A stretch of 35,770 bases of DNA, from contig NZ_JAGPBB010000042.1 of assembly GCF_018063565.1 (NCBI RefSeq), positions 1-35,770 of the forward strand. Direction: 5' to 3'. Below the pieces are notes generated by a model, which saw only the letters and a program-made list of their open reading frames with translations, ran no database searches and was not told the DNA's origin. This document shows, one piece after another, positions 24,142 through 32,647 of this stretch (positions within the stretch are counted from its first letter, which is position 1; each line of letters begins with the position of its first letter). Source of the stretch: Rhodoferax sp. (lineage in GTDB: Bacteria > Pseudomonadota > Gammaproteobacteria > Burkholderiales > Burkholderiaceae_C). Both the position numbers and the translations under genes were made by a program.

Positions 24142-25920
24142 TCAGTTCAGTTTTCCGAATTTTTTGACCGGCTCGTCGTCGGCCAGCACCTGCTCAACCC
24201 AGTGCCCAAGCTTACTGGTATCGGCGCGCAGGATTTCCTGCTTGACCACAAGGATCTGCGCCGGGTGCATTGAAAAACTGCGCAAACCCATACCCAGTAA
24301 CAGCTTGGTCAGGCTGACATCGCCAGCCATTTCTCCGCAAACGCTCACCGGCTTGCCTTGTGCGTAGCCCTCGGCAATGGTGCCGGCAATCAGCCGCAGC
24401 ACGGCCGGGTGCATCGGGTCATACAAATGGGCGACGGACTCGTCGGCGCGGTCAATGGCCAGGGTGTACTGGATCAGGTCGTTGGTGCCGATCGACAAGA
24501 AATCAAAGTACTTGAGAAACACCTTGAGCGTGAGTGCCGCCGCCGGAATTTCGATCATCGCGCCGACCTTGACCGGCCCGTAAGCCACGCCACGGTTGTC
24601 CAACTGGACCCGGGCATGGTCGATCAGCGCCATGGTCTGGCGGATTTCGCTGGCGTGCACCAGCATGGGGATCAGCAAATGCACTTGCCCATGCGCTGCG
24701 GCGCGCAATATGGCGCGCAACTGGGTCAAAAACATGGCAGGGTCGGCCAGGCTCCAGCGGATCGCGCGCAGACCGAGCGCCGGGTTCAGGTGGGCGTCAT
24801 CGCGCAGAGTTTCGTCCAGCGGCTTGTCGGCACCCACATCAACGGTACGGATGGTGACGGGCAGGCCCTGCATGCCTTCGACCGCGCGCCGGTATGCCTT
24901 GTATTGTTCGTCCTCGTTGGGCAGTTTGCCGTGGCGACCCATGAACAGGAACTCGCTGCGAAACAGCCCCACACCCACCGCACCGGCGGCCAGCGCACTG
25001 GCGGCATCATCGGGCATTTCAATGTTGGCCAGCAGCTCAATTTTCTGGCCATCCATCGTTACGGCAGGTGTGTGCAACAGGCGTGTGAGGCGGCTGCGCT
25101 CAAGCTCACCCTGGCGCTGTTTGAAACCGTATTCGGCCAGAATGATGGGTGAAGGGTCGACTACCACCACGCCGGCGTCGCCGTCGATGATGACCCAGTC
25201 GTCCTGGCGCATGAGCTGGCTGCTCCAGCGTGCGCCAACCACCGCCGGAATGTCCAGGCTGCGCGCCACAATGGCGGTGTGCGAGGTTTTACCACCCACG
25301 TCGGTAATGAAGCCGGCAAACACACTCTGCTTGAACTGCAACATGTCGGCTGGCGACAGGTCGTGCGCCACCAGGATCAGCGGCACGTCAACGGTATCGT
25401 CGAGCAGCAGGTCCTGCTGGGTGGTTTTGCGGTTGCCGCGTGGCTGCGGCTGGAAGATCGGAGACGAGATGCCGCGCATGGCGCGCAACACCTTTTCGGT
25501 GATCTGCTCCAGATCGGCCTTGCGTTCGCGCAGGTATTCGTCCTCCATCTCGTCAAACTGACGTGCCACCACTTCAAGCTGGCTGGTCAGCGCCCATTCA
25601 GCGTTGTAGAGGCGGTCACGAATCCAGTGCTTGACGCCGATTTTGAGCTCCTCGTCCTGCAACAACATCAGGTGTACATCGAGCAACGCGGCAAGTTCAT
25701 GCGGCGTGTCCTTGGGTCCCATCTGGGCGATGCTGGCCTGCAGGCGGTGGATTTCTTTGACGACAGCGTCACGGCCATCGCGGACCCGGTTGATCTCGGC
25801 CGCCACCTGGGACGGTTCGATGAAGTAATGCGCGACATCCAGACGGCTCGATGCCACCAGCACCGCACGCCCGATGGCAATGCCACGGGCAACTGCCAAT
25901 CCATGAATCGAAAAGGTCAC
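24142..25920 (-). CDS. ptsI: Phosphoenolpyruvate-protein phosphotransferase (enzyme I)
   Basis: A 592-residue cytoplasmic enzyme that takes phosphate from phosphoenolpyruvate onto a histidine and passes it to HPr. The phospho-histidine domain has GGKTSHTAIVARS with His214; the C-terminal PEP-binding barrel has the catalytic Cys528 in VCGEMAGD. Length is close to the family's 570-590. Its ATG overlaps the ptsH stop by 4 nt (ATGA, 25917-25920), so EI is made in step with HPr. No N-terminal GAF domain is present, so it is EI of the sugar-type layout rather than EI-Ntr. Confidence 0.96.
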   Translation of the reverse strand: MTFSIHGLAVARGIAIGRAVLVASSRLDVAHYFIEPSQVAAEINRVRDGRDAVVKEIHRLQASIAQMGPKDTPHELAALLDVHLMLLQDEELKIGVKHWIRDRLYNAEWALTSQLEVVARQFDEMEDEYLRERKADLEQITEKVLRAMRGISSPIFQPQPRGNRKTTQQDLLLDDTVDVPLILVAHDLSPADMLQFKQSVFAGFITDVGGKTSHTAIVARSLDIPAVVGARWSSQLMRQDDWVIIDGDAGVVVVDPSPIILAEYGFKQRQGELERSRLTRLLHTPAVTMDGQKIELLANIEMPDDAASALAAGAVGVGLFRSEFLFMGRHGKLPNEDEQYKAYRRAVEGMQGLPVTIRTVDVGADKPLDETLRDDAHLNPALGLRAIRWSLADPAMFLTQLRAILRAAAHGQVHLLIPMLVHASEIRQTMALIDHARVQLDNRGVAYGPVKVGAMIEIPAAALTLKVFLKYFDFLSIGTNDLIQYTLAIDRADESVAHLYDPMHPAVLRLIAGTIAEGYAQGKPVSVCGEMAGDVSLTKLLLGMGLRSFSMHPAQILVVKQEILRADTSKLGHWVEQVLADDEPVKKFGKLN

Positions 25921-26186
25921 TCGCCCTCTCCAAACTTGTCGTTGATCAACGCCAGCAGCGCATCCATTGCCTCCTGTTCGCGCTCCCCATGGGTTTCAAC
26001 GTCCACCGGGACGCCAATTCCTGCCGCCAACATCATCACGCCCATGATGCTTTTGGCGTTGACACGGCGTTCGCCTCGATACATCCAGACTTCGCACGGA
26101 AAACTGCCGGCCAATTTGGTGAGCTTGGCCGAGGCGCGGGCGTGCAGGCCCAGTTTATTGCTGATGGTCGTGGTGGTTCTGATCAT
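25917..26186 (-). CDS. ptsH: Phosphocarrier protein HPr
   Basis: An 89-residue phosphocarrier. The active His15 is in GLHARA and a regulatory-type serine, Ser46, in AKSIMGVMMLAA. It carries phosphate from EI to EIIA proteins. It overlaps the EIIA gene by 32 bases at its start and ptsI by 4 at its end, so the three proteins are made as one unit. Ser46 is conserved as in proteobacteria with an HPr kinase, though no hprK is in the window. Confidence 0.96.
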   Translation of the reverse strand: MIRTTTTISNKLGLHARASAKLTKLAGSFPCEVWMYRGERRVNAKSIMGVMMLAAGIGVPVDVETHGEREQEAMDALLALINDKFGEGE

Positions 26187-26601
26187 GGATTTTTCGGATC
26201 TGGTTTTGCGGCGCGGTCACAGCGACTTGCATCACGCCTTGTGTGCCTCCTGACAGCGCACGCGCCACCAGTGCGTCAAGCGATTCATTGCGGTAGGTGA
26301 TCGCGCGCATCAACATGGGCAAATTGACCCCGGCAATGAGACGTGTGTTCAACCCATCGACCAGCTTTTGTGCCACATTGCAGGGCGTGGCGCCAAACAT
26401 ATCGGTCAAGACCAGGGTATTGGGTTGTTTCAGCATGGCCATGGTCAGGCGCGCCGTCAACAGGGTCTCCTCAGTTGGCACGTTGGGCTGAACGTCCAGC
26501 ACAGCAACCGCCGGAGCGGCATCGGGAAAAACGTGCAGCACACATTGACGCAGGGCACTGGCCAGCGGCGCATGGGCAATGATGAAGATTCCGTTTTTCA
26601 T
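26155..26601 (-). CDS. PTS EIIA component, mannose/fructose (EIIA-Man) type
   Basis: A 148-residue single-domain protein. The phospho-accepting His10 lies in IFIIAHAPLASAL and the family block TDMFGATPCN follows at about 86-95. EIIA-Man proteins receive phosphate from HPr. No EIIB, EIIC or EIID genes accompany it, so in this bacterium it is probably a regulatory output rather than part of a sugar transporter, a pattern known for many betaproteobacteria. The C-terminus (about residues 139-148) is His-rich (HDQNHHDHQQ) and is encoded in the overlap with ptsH. Confidence 0.92.
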   Translation of the reverse strand: MKNGIFIIAHAPLASALRQCVLHVFPDAAPAVAVLDVQPNVPTEETLLTARLTMAMLKQPNTLVLTDMFGATPCNVAQKLVDGLNTRLIAGVNLPMLMRAITYRNESLDALVARALSGGTQGVMQVAVTAPQNQIRKIHDQNHHDHQQ

Positions 26602-26655
26602 GTCTTTTCAGTCGCAATGCCCGAGTCAGCCCTGTTCGCTGGACTTGGGTGTAAG

Positions 26656-27897
26656 TTAGCCCTGATTATGGCTTTTTGCATAGAGAAAGTACGCGTAAGA
26701 CAACATGGTCATGATCAAAAAGACCGCCATGGCGGATTGGAAAGCCGCTGTTTGCGCCATGCCGATGGCGACAAAAGCGTCGATACCCAGTCCAACACCC
26801 CACTGCACCACAAAGATGCCGGAAAACACCACCAGATTGAAGGCCGACAGAGCACGTCCGGCGAGCTCGGACGGGAACACCATGGCGACCGCAGGTTGCG
26901 CCAGCGATATCACCGTACACGCCATGCAATAAAATATCCAGAGTACTCCAGACCATATTCCTATTGACTTTCCAGCTACTATAATAAAAGCAAGAAAAAC
27001 GAAGCTCAACGGCATCCCGAAGGCAATGAGCCGGCTGGCCTGCAGACCACGACGTGCCAACCAGGGGCTGACCAAGCCCCAAGTCAAGAAGGTGAGCAAC
27101 ATCGCGACATTGAGCCAGAACATCGCATGGGCGGCCTGAAGCGTGTCCATACCAGCCACTTTGGTCAACCAGGGCACAACCCACAGGGTCTGCATCGCGA
27201 CCAATCCACCATAGATGAAGAAACCCATGGGCGCCAAGGCACGGAAAAACGGGTGTCGCCATACCATGGCATAACCCGGCCGGACATCCAACGCGCCGAT
27301 GTTTTGGCTGGTGGCCGCTGTCGGGCTGCGCCATGCGGGCACCATTCGGAAGATCAGAACAATGCACAACACCACCATCACGGCCAGTGCCCAGAACATG
27401 GGTCGCCATCCAGTGAAGGGCATCAGCCACTGCACCGGGAGCGTTGCGGCGACCATTCCCAGTGAACCGGTCATCAACATCCACGAATTGGCACGCATCT
27501 GGGAGGCCGGCGCGTACCAGCGGCGGTACGCCGTCAGTGGCCCCATCAGACAGGCGCTGACACCCACCCCAATCAAAACCCGGGCCAACAACAGTCCGAC
27601 AAAACTGGATGAGGCAGCAAAAGCACAACACCCCAGAACCGCTACCGCCAACAGGCTTATCAGCACTTTCTTGGGGCCAAATCGGTCCAGCCAGACGCCC
27701 ATCGGCCACTGGGCAACGGCAAAACCCAAAAAATAACCGCCAGCCAGCAGTCCGAGTTCTCCCGAGTTCAGGCCAAATTCTTCGGTCAGGGTAGGCGACA
27801 AGGTGGCGGTAATTGCCCGAACCAGGGTCGACAAAAAATAGGCGCAAGCAAATGCGGCGAACATCACAACCGCAGTTCGCGTGGTCACGATTTGCAT
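26656..27897 (-). CDS. MFS transporter, nitrate/sugar-porter-like
   Basis: A 413-residue protein with twelve membrane segments. Signatures are GVWLDRFGPKKVL in loop 2-3, LLARVLIGVGVSACLMGPLTAYRRW in segment 4, and SLAQPAVAMVFPSELAGRALSA in the second half. The YRRWY context and SQPAxxxxFP block suit an anion-type MFS group common in Burkholderiales; the substrate is not known. Residues 300-323 (DNA 26929-27000) use AT-rich rare codons unlike the rest of the gene although the protein reads normally. It follows DUF4197 by 20 bases on the same strand but is likely transcribed with it or from its own promoter. Confidence 0.9.
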   Translation of the reverse strand: MQIVTTRTAVVMFAAFACAYFLSTLVRAITATLSPTLTEEFGLNSGELGLLAGGYFLGFAVAQWPMGVWLDRFGPKKVLISLLAVAVLGCCAFAASSSFVGLLLARVLIGVGVSACLMGPLTAYRRWYAPASQMRANSWMLMTGSLGMVAATLPVQWLMPFTGWRPMFWALAVMVVLCIVLIFRMVPAWRSPTAATSQNIGALDVRPGYAMVWRHPFFRALAPMGFFIYGGLVAMQTLWVVPWLTKVAGMDTLQAAHAMFWLNVAMLLTFLTWGLVSPWLARRGLQASRLIAFGMPLSFVFLAFIIVAGKSIGIWSGVLWIFYCMACTVISLAQPAVAMVFPSELAGRALSAFNLVVFSGIFVVQWGVGLGIDAFVAIGMAQTAAFQSAMAVFLIMTMLSYAYFLYAKSHNQG

Positions 27898-27917
27898 GTT
27901 GGCCGGGGTCGGACCGC

Positions 27918-28625
27918 TTATTTCAGTGCACCAAAGACCTTGCCCAGCAACTGACTACCTGAACCGACCGGATCGTGACGGATCTTTCTTTCCTCTTGAC
28001 CGATCATGAAATAGAGGCCATCCAATGTCTTGTCTGTGACATAGTGCTCAAGAGATGATTGATCTGGTTTGAGCAGACCCGTTGCAACGGCCTTGCTGGC
28101 GACCCGGTTGTATTTGGCGGCAAGATCGACCCGCGCAGTGGTCTTGGTCACCACTGGCAAGAACTTATCGCCCAGGCTGCCGCGCGTCTTGCTGGCAAAG
28201 AAATCAGTCACTGACGTGTCGCCACCCCTTAGGATCGTGGCAGCGTCCTGAAAGCTCATGGCCTTGACAACGGCCACCAGGCTGTCTCGTGCCAAAGGTA
28301 CGGCAGCCTCTGCCGCCTGATTCATGGCTTTGAGCAGTTCATCGAGGCGATCGCCTTGCCCCAACTTGCGCAGTAACTTGGCCGCGTCCTGCAAATGCCC
28401 GGGCAACGGGATGCGAACTTTGTCATTGGCCCAAAATCCATCCGGGCGACCCAATTGCGCCACTGCGACGCGCGCACCCTGCTCAAGCGCCGCTTTTAGT
28501 CCGCTCGATATCTGCTGATTGGTCAGGACTGGTTTCGCCTGTGCCCAGGCGCCCCAATGAAAAACCGCCAGGGAACTGGCGGCTGAAGAAAGCAGACGTG
28601 TCGTCGCTGCCCGGCGTTGCATCAT
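27918..28625 (-). CDS. DUF4197 family exported protein
   Basis: A 235-residue protein with an N-terminal leader (to about residue 29, WAQA) that has a paired-Arg stretch (RRAATTRLL), then a helical DUF4197 domain. Recognised blocks are ISSGLKAALEQGARVAVAQL, VRIPLPGHLQDAAKLLRKLG, RGGDTSVTDFF and the C-terminal DGLYFMIGQEERKIRHDPVG. Family function is unknown. Two adjacent ATG codons (28625 and 28622) are equally possible starts. It lies 78 bases after the cytochrome c' gene in the same direction. Confidence 0.88.
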   Translation of the reverse strand: MMQRRAATTRLLSSAASSLAVFHWGAWAQAKPVLTNQQISSGLKAALEQGARVAVAQLGRPDGFWANDKVRIPLPGHLQDAAKLLRKLGQGDRLDELLKAMNQAAEAAVPLARDSLVAVVKAMSFQDAATILRGGDTSVTDFFASKTRGSLGDKFLPVVTKTTARVDLAAKYNRVASKAVATGLLKPDQSSLEHYVTDKTLDGLYFMIGQEERKIRHDPVGSGSQLLGKVFGALK

Positions 28626-28640
28626 GGTGATCTTTCAGTG

Positions 28641-28661
28641 GCTGCTACAGTTTATAGCAGC
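28641..28661. repeat. Perfect 7-bp hairpin between cytochrome c' and DUF4197 genes
   Basis: GCTGCTA (28641-28647) and TAGCAGC (28655-28661) with a 7-nt loop. On neither strand is it followed by a T-run, so a classical terminator is unlikely. It may be an RNA processing or stability structure after the cytochrome c' gene. Confidence 0.4.
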
Positions 28662-28703
28662 AACGCAGATGCTCAACCAGCCCGGCGTCGACACCAACCA
28701 GAT

Positions 28704-29156
28704 TTACTTGGCGCGGAAATCATCATGGCAGGCCTTGCAAGCACCGCCTGCCGCATTGGCCGCAGCTTTCACGGCGTCCAGATTTCCGGACTTGGCGGCC
28801 ACTGTGAGCTTGGCCAACTCCGCTTCCAACTTGTGGGCATAGTCGTCAAATTTTGCCTTCTCAGCCCAGATTTCCGGCTTGGCTTTGGTGTCGCCTTTGT
28901 CAGTTCCAGGGCCGAACCCGGCCCAGGGCAGCTTGCCCACAAACTCTGCCGCCGCTGCGCTGTCCGCAGCCACCTTGGCATCAAATGGGATCTTGCCAGC
29001 CGCCATACCAGCAACACGTCCGAAATTCTGCTGCATCACAAACAATGCGCTTTTGCGATACTTGATCGCATCTTCAGGCTTGGCAAACTGCGCTGCGGCA
29101 GGCATCACAAAAGCAGCGCCGACGGCGGTCAGGACAATGGCGGCAATTTTCTTCAT
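28704..29156 (-). CDS. Cytochrome c' / c556 family protein
   Basis: A 150-residue periplasmic protein: signal peptide to about residue 22 (PAAA/QFAKP), a four-helix-bundle sequence, and a single heme site CKACH at residues 140-144 near the C-terminus, the arrangement of cytochromes c' and c556. The N-terminal helix keeps YRKSALFVMQQNFG, whose Met may be the sixth heme ligand in the c556 type. Roles include electron transfer or binding of NO and CO. It is divergent from a cytochrome b561-type gene, which may be its membrane electron donor. Confidence 0.92.
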   Translation of the reverse strand: MKKIAAIVLTAVGAAFVMPAAAQFAKPEDAIKYRKSALFVMQQNFGRVAGMAAGKIPFDAKVAADSAAAAEFVGKLPWAGFGPGTDKGDTKAKPEIWAEKAKFDDYAHKLEAELAKLTVAAKSGNLDAVKAAANAAGGACKACHDDFRAK

Positions 29157-29246
29157 GGATTTCCAATCAAAGTTAAACTAAAAAGAGCAAGGCGATCGTG
29201 AGTTTATGGCGAATCGCCAAATCTTGCAGAGAAGGCAAAGGAACAC

Positions 29247-29912
29247 ATGAAATACACCGTGCGCGTTTGGGATGCCCCGACCCGGCTGTTCCACTGGCTG
29301 CTTGCCGCCTGCGTTATAGGTCTGGTGATCAGTGCACAAATCGGCGGTACAGCGATGGAATGGCATTTTCGACTGGGCTACACCGTGTTCAGCCTGTTGT
29401 TGTTTCGGGCTGTCTGGGGATTGGTTGGTGGCCATTGGTCGCGTTTCCGCAGTTTTCTCTATACCCCAGGGCAAGTTCTGGCCTACCTCGGTGGCCGCGG
29501 TGATCCTAACCATTCCGTTGGCCACAATCCCCTGGGTGCTTTTTCGGTCATCGCCCTTTTGGGTTTCCTGTTTCTACAGGTCGGTTCTGGTCTGATCAGC
29601 GACGACGAAATTGCGGCAGCAGGACCACTCACTCGATTTGTTTCCAGTGAGTTGGTGAGCATGGCAACCTTTTATCACAAGGAAGTCGGCAAGCTGATTC
29701 TGTTGACGCTGGTGGCCTTGCACCTGCTTGCTATTGCCTTTTACCGGGTCAAGAAAGGCGAGAACCTGATCAAGCCGATGCTGACAGGGGACAAGACCCT
29801 GGATTTCCAGGCACAAGACGCGCGTGATCGATTGGGCGACAGAGTCAAGGCCATCGTCATCTTGCTGGTGTGTGCAGCGATCACTGTCGGTAGTTTGACT
29901 TGGCTAAGCTGA
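29247..29912 (+). CDS. Cytochrome b561-type membrane cytochrome
   Basis: A 221-residue inner-membrane diheme b-type cytochrome: VWDAPTRLFHWLLA with His16 begins the first of four to five membrane segments, and later His residues lie in segments around WHFRLGYTVF and VALHLLAIAFYRVKKGE. This pattern suits the b561 / hydrogenase-cytochrome-b family that passes electrons between quinol and a periplasmic c-type cytochrome. AAAGGA precedes the ATG. A GGCGAATCGCC palindrome (29208-29218) lies between it and the divergent cytochrome c' gene. The pairing suggests an electron-transfer couple. Confidence 0.9.
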   Translation: MKYTVRVWDAPTRLFHWLLAACVIGLVISAQIGGTAMEWHFRLGYTVFSLLLFRAVWGLVGGHWSRFRSFLYTPGQVLAYLGGRGDPNHSVGHNPLGAFSVIALLGFLFLQVGSGLISDDEIAAAGPLTRFVSSELVSMATFYHKEVGKLILLTLVALHLLAIAFYRVKKGENLIKPMLTGDKTLDFQAQDARDRLGDRVKAIVILLVCAAITVGSLTWLS

Positions 29913-30125
29913 GACGTCTTTGGCTTGGAACGGTCTTGACCAGGCGTCACTCACCTTCAGCTTGCCGGTGCGTTGGATCGTCAGCGCCAATCTTGCCGTC
30001 TTCGACCGGCGTTGAACAACGCTTGCTGCCACGGTCTGTCTTCCCGGACGATCTGAGGGATCAAATCAAGTGTCTGACCCGTCTTGAAGAAGCGACATCT
30101 CATCGAATTTTCATCAAATACACGT
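29913..30125. other. Intergenic stretch without recognised gene
   Basis: No convincing reading frame, RNA gene or repeat was found between the cytochrome b561 stop and the terminator of the ribosomal operon. Short frames on both strands read as random. It is the longest gene-free stretch in the window. Confidence 0.5.
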
Positions 30126-30152
30126 AAAAACGGCCCACTTAGTGAGCCGTTT
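30126..30152 (-). terminator. Intrinsic terminator after rpsQ
   Basis: AAACGGC (30128-30134) pairs with GCCGTTT (30146-30152), with an inner CACT/AGTG pair. On the minus strand the stem ends in GGCCG followed by five T residues. It lies 34 bases past the rpsQ stop and closes the ribosomal protein operon. Confidence 0.85.
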
Positions 30153-30185
30153 CAATTCATGTCGCAGTACCCGACTGCATCAGGC

Positions 30186-30455
30186 TTATACCAATGAGGC
30201 TTTCTCAACCAAACGGGTCGCAATCCAGTTCTTGGTCTTGGAGATGGGACGGCTCTCGGTAATTTCAATGATGTCGCCCATCTTGTACTCGCCCTTTTCG
30301 TCGTGGGCATGGTACTTGCTGGATTTGCCAACGATCTTGCCGTAGAGCTCATGTTTGACGCGACGTTCGATCAAAACGGTAACCGTCTTGCTGCGCTTGT
30401 CACTCACCACCTTGCCAATCAAGGTGCGCTTGAAGGATGTCTTAGCTTCCGTCAT
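30186..30455 (-). CDS. rpsQ: Small ribosomal subunit protein S17
   Basis: An 89-residue OB-fold primary 16S rRNA-binding protein. Family blocks are [18 protein letters not shown] and YHAHDE...[16 protein letters not shown]. It is the last gene of the cluster, 10 bases after rpmC, and is followed by an intrinsic terminator rather than by rplN. Confidence 0.97.
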   Translation of the reverse strand: MTEAKTSFKRTLIGKVVSDKRSKTVTVLIERRVKHELYGKIVGKSSKYHAHDEKGEYKMGDIIEITESRPISKTKNWIATRLVEKASLV

Positions 30456-30465
30456 TTATCGCTCC

Positions 30466-30672
30466 TTATTTGGCGGACTGACTGGCCGCTTGCTTTTCAA
30501 CCAGAATGGTCTTGGCGCGAGCGATGTCACGGCGCGCAAGGCGCAGTGCGTCGGTATTGTTGAGTTGCTGGGTCGCCTTTTGCATACGCAGACCAAAGTG
30601 GGCTTTTTGGAGCTCTTTAACTTCTGCTTGCAGGCCGGCGACGTCTTTTTGTCGTAATTCAGTCGTTTTCAT
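30466..30672 (-). CDS. rpmC: Large ribosomal subunit protein L29
   Basis: A 68-residue helical protein near the peptide exit tunnel. Blocks are [27 protein letters not shown] and [14 protein letters not shown] at 30672 is chosen over 30678 because AGGAG lies 8 nt upstream of it but only 2 nt from the other. It lies 15 bases after rplP. Confidence 0.95.
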   Translation of the reverse strand: MKTTELRQKDVAGLQAEVKELQKAHFGLRMQKATQQLNNTDALRLARRDIARAKTILVEKQAASQSAK

Positions 30673-30687
30673 ATCCATTGCTCCTGA

Positions 30688-31104
30688 TTACTGACCGATC
30701 ATGCGCGCCACAAAAGTGGTACGCAGAGGCAACTTGGCAGCCGCCAAGCGGAAAGCCTCACGTGCCAGCTCTTCGCTCACGCCGACAATCTCAAAAACGA
30801 TCTTGCCGGGTTGAATTTCGGCCACGTAATACTCAGGGTTACCTTTGCCGTTACCCATCCGCACTTCGGCAGGCTTTTGAGAAATTGGCTTATCGGGAAA
30901 CACCCGGATCCAGATCCGGCCGCCACGTTTGACGTGACGCGAAATCGCACGACGTGCGGCCTCGATTTGACGGGCCGTCAAACGGCCACGGTCAGTACAT
31001 TTCAGACCGAAGTCACCAAACGCAACCGAGCTGCCTCGGGTTGCAATACCGGTGTTACGGCCCTTTTGCTCTTTGCGGTACTTGCGACGCGCGGGTTGCA
31101 ACAT
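30688..31104 (-). CDS. rplP: Large ribosomal subunit protein L16
   Basis: A 138-residue protein at the A-site side of the large subunit. Blocks are [36 protein letters not shown] and [16 protein letters not shown]. Only 2 bases separate its ATG from the rpsC stop, and its ribosome binding site overlaps the end of rpsC. Confidence 0.97.
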   Translation of the reverse strand: MLQPARRKYRKEQKGRNTGIATRGSSVAFGDFGLKCTDRGRLTARQIEAARRAISRHVKRGGRIWIRVFPDKPISQKPAEVRMGNGKGNPEYYVAEIQPGKIVFEIVGVSEELAREAFRLAAAKLPLRTTFVARMIGQ

Positions 31105-31106
31105 AA

Positions 31107-32000
31107 TTATTCTCCTTTACCGTCAGCTGCTGCAGCTGGCGCGGCTACCTTGCGGACGCGCTGAACGGTGGGTTTCGTGGCATTGGCACCTGTGGCTTCG
31201 GCAGGTTTGTCGCTGCCATCACTGGGAGCGGCATTGCTGCCAACGGGGCGACGCGCGCCACGGGGTGCCGGACGATCAGATCCGGGACGCCCGCCGCGGT
31301 CATCACGACGTGGTCCACGCGGACGGCGCTCATCATCTGGACGAGGGGTCTCAACCGCGGGCAGATCATTGCGACCCAGGGTGTCCCCTTTGTAAACCCA
31401 GACTTTGACGCCAATCACACCATAGGTGGTCTTGGCTTCAGAGGTTCCGTAGTCGATATCGGCACGCAGGGTATGCAGTGGCACCCGACCTTCGCGGTAC
31501 CACTCGCAGCGGGCAATTTCGATACCGTTCAAGCGCCCGGAGGACATGATCTTGATGCCCAGAGCACCCAAACGCATGGCATTCTGCATGGCGCGTTTCA
31601 TGGCCCGACGGAACATGATGCGCTTCTCGAGCTGCTGCGTGATGCTGTCGGCAATCAATTTGGCATCGATTTCTGGCTTGCGCACCTCTTCGATGTTGAC
31701 GGCCACCGGCACGCCCAACTGCTTACCCAGATCACGCTTAAGATTCTCGATGTCCTCGCCCTTTTTGCCAATGACCACGCCCGGACGCGCCGAATAGATG
31801 GTGATGCGGGCATTCTTGGCGGGGCGCTCGATCAGCACGCGTGATACGGACGCATTTTTCAGCTTGGTTTTGAGGTAATCACGTACCTTGATATCTTCGG
31901 CCAGCATGCCGGCGAAATCACGATCACTGGCATACCAGCGCGATGCCCAATTACGACTGACCGACAGACGAAAGCCGGTTGGATGGATTTTTTGTCCCAT
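31107..32000 (-). CDS. rpsC: Small ribosomal subunit protein S3 with long C-terminal tail
   Basis: A 297-residue protein forming part of the mRNA entry site. The KH domain has [14 protein letters not shown]; the C-terminal domain block is [20 protein letters not shown]. The E. coli protein has about 233 residues; here about 70 extra residues after position 222 form a low-complexity tail rich in Arg, Gly, Pro, Asp and Ala ([13 protein letters not shown], then an Ala/Lys part). AGGAAG precedes the ATG. Extended tails are known in betaproteobacterial S3; the function of this one is not known to me. Confidence 0.97.
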   Translation of the reverse strand: MGQKIHPTGFRLSVSRNWASRWYASDRDFAGMLAEDIKVRDYLKTKLKNASVSRVLIERPAKNARITIYSARPGVVIGKKGEDIENLKRDLGKQLGVPVAVNIEEVRKPEIDAKLIADSITQQLEKRIMFRRAMKRAMQNAMRLGALGIKIMSSGRLNGIEIARCEWYREGRVPLHTLRADIDYGTSEAKTTYGVIGVKVWVYKGDTLGRNDLPAVETPRPDDERRPRGPRRDDRGGRPGSDRPAPRGARRPVGSNAAPSDGSDKPAEATGANATKPTVQRVRKVAAPAAAADGKGE

Positions 32001-32016
32001 AACTTCCTGGCCTCTT

Positions 32017-32346
32017 TCAGTTTCCGACCGTCACGTACACATGGCACGTGGGTTTTCTGATTTGATTACCACGACCTTTAGCACGGGCCGTGAAGCGCCG
32101 AAGCGACGCACCTTGTTCGACGTAGATGGTTTTCACCTTCAACTCGTCAATGTCAGCGCCATCGTTGTGCTCAGCGTTGGCAATTGCGGACTCCAGAACC
32201 TTCTTGATGATCACGGCAGCTTTTTTCTGCGTGAACTGCAAGATGTTCAAAGCCTGGTCGACTTTCTTGCCACGGATCAGATCCGCGACCAGTCGGCCCT
32301 TGTCAACAGACAAACGAACGCCACGAAGGGTTGCACGTGTTTCCAT
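32017..32346 (-). CDS. rplV: Large ribosomal subunit protein L22
   Basis: A 109-residue protein lining the exit tunnel. Blocks are [40 protein letters not shown] and the C-terminal [20 protein letters not shown]. The ATG at 32346 follows AAGGAG and begins at METRA; the frame is open far upstream but that part overlaps rpsS. Confidence 0.96.
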   Translation of the reverse strand: METRATLRGVRLSVDKGRLVADLIRGKKVDQALNILQFTQKKAAVIIKKVLESAIANAEHNDGADIDELKVKTIYVEQGASLRRFTARAKGRGNQIRKPTCHVYVTVGN

Positions 32347-32356
32347 GGTCAACTCC

Positions 32357-32635
32357 TTATTTCTTCTGGACTTTTTTGTCCGCAGGGTGGCCCTTGAAAG
32401 TCCGGGTGAGCGCGAACTCTCCCAACTTGTGGCCAACCATTTGGTCGGTGATATAGACCGGCACATGCTGTTTGCCGTTGTGCACGGCAATGGTCAGACC
32501 GATGAACTCGGGCAAAACCATGGAGCGACGCGACCAGGTCTTGATCGGCTTCTTGTCCTTGGTTGCCACGGCCTTTTCGGTCTTGGCAATCAGGTGATGG
32601 TCAACAAAGGGACCTTTTTTGAGTGAACGAGTCAT
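32357..32635 (-). CDS. rpsS: Small ribosomal subunit protein S19
   Basis: A 92-residue protein in the head of the small subunit. Blocks are [35 protein letters not shown] and [17 protein letters not shown]. Length and start match the family. Gaps are 12 bases to rplB and 10 to rplV. Confidence 0.97.
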   Translation of the reverse strand: MTRSLKKGPFVDHHLIAKTEKAVATKDKKPIKTWSRRSMVLPEFIGLTIAVHNGKQHVPVYITDQMVGHKLGEFALTRTFKGHPADKKVQKK

Positions 32636-32647
32636 TGTTCCTTCCCC

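Noticed and set aside
26956-26990. A sigma-70 promoter within the MFS gene (TTGACT then TATAAT)
   Set aside because: The two boxes on the plus strand are only 10 bases apart, and the plus strand has no gene to drive there.
29900-30127. A small plus-strand gene or IS remnant before the ribosomal terminator
   Set aside because: The short frames match no family I recognise, there is no ribosome binding site and no inverted ends or target duplication were found.
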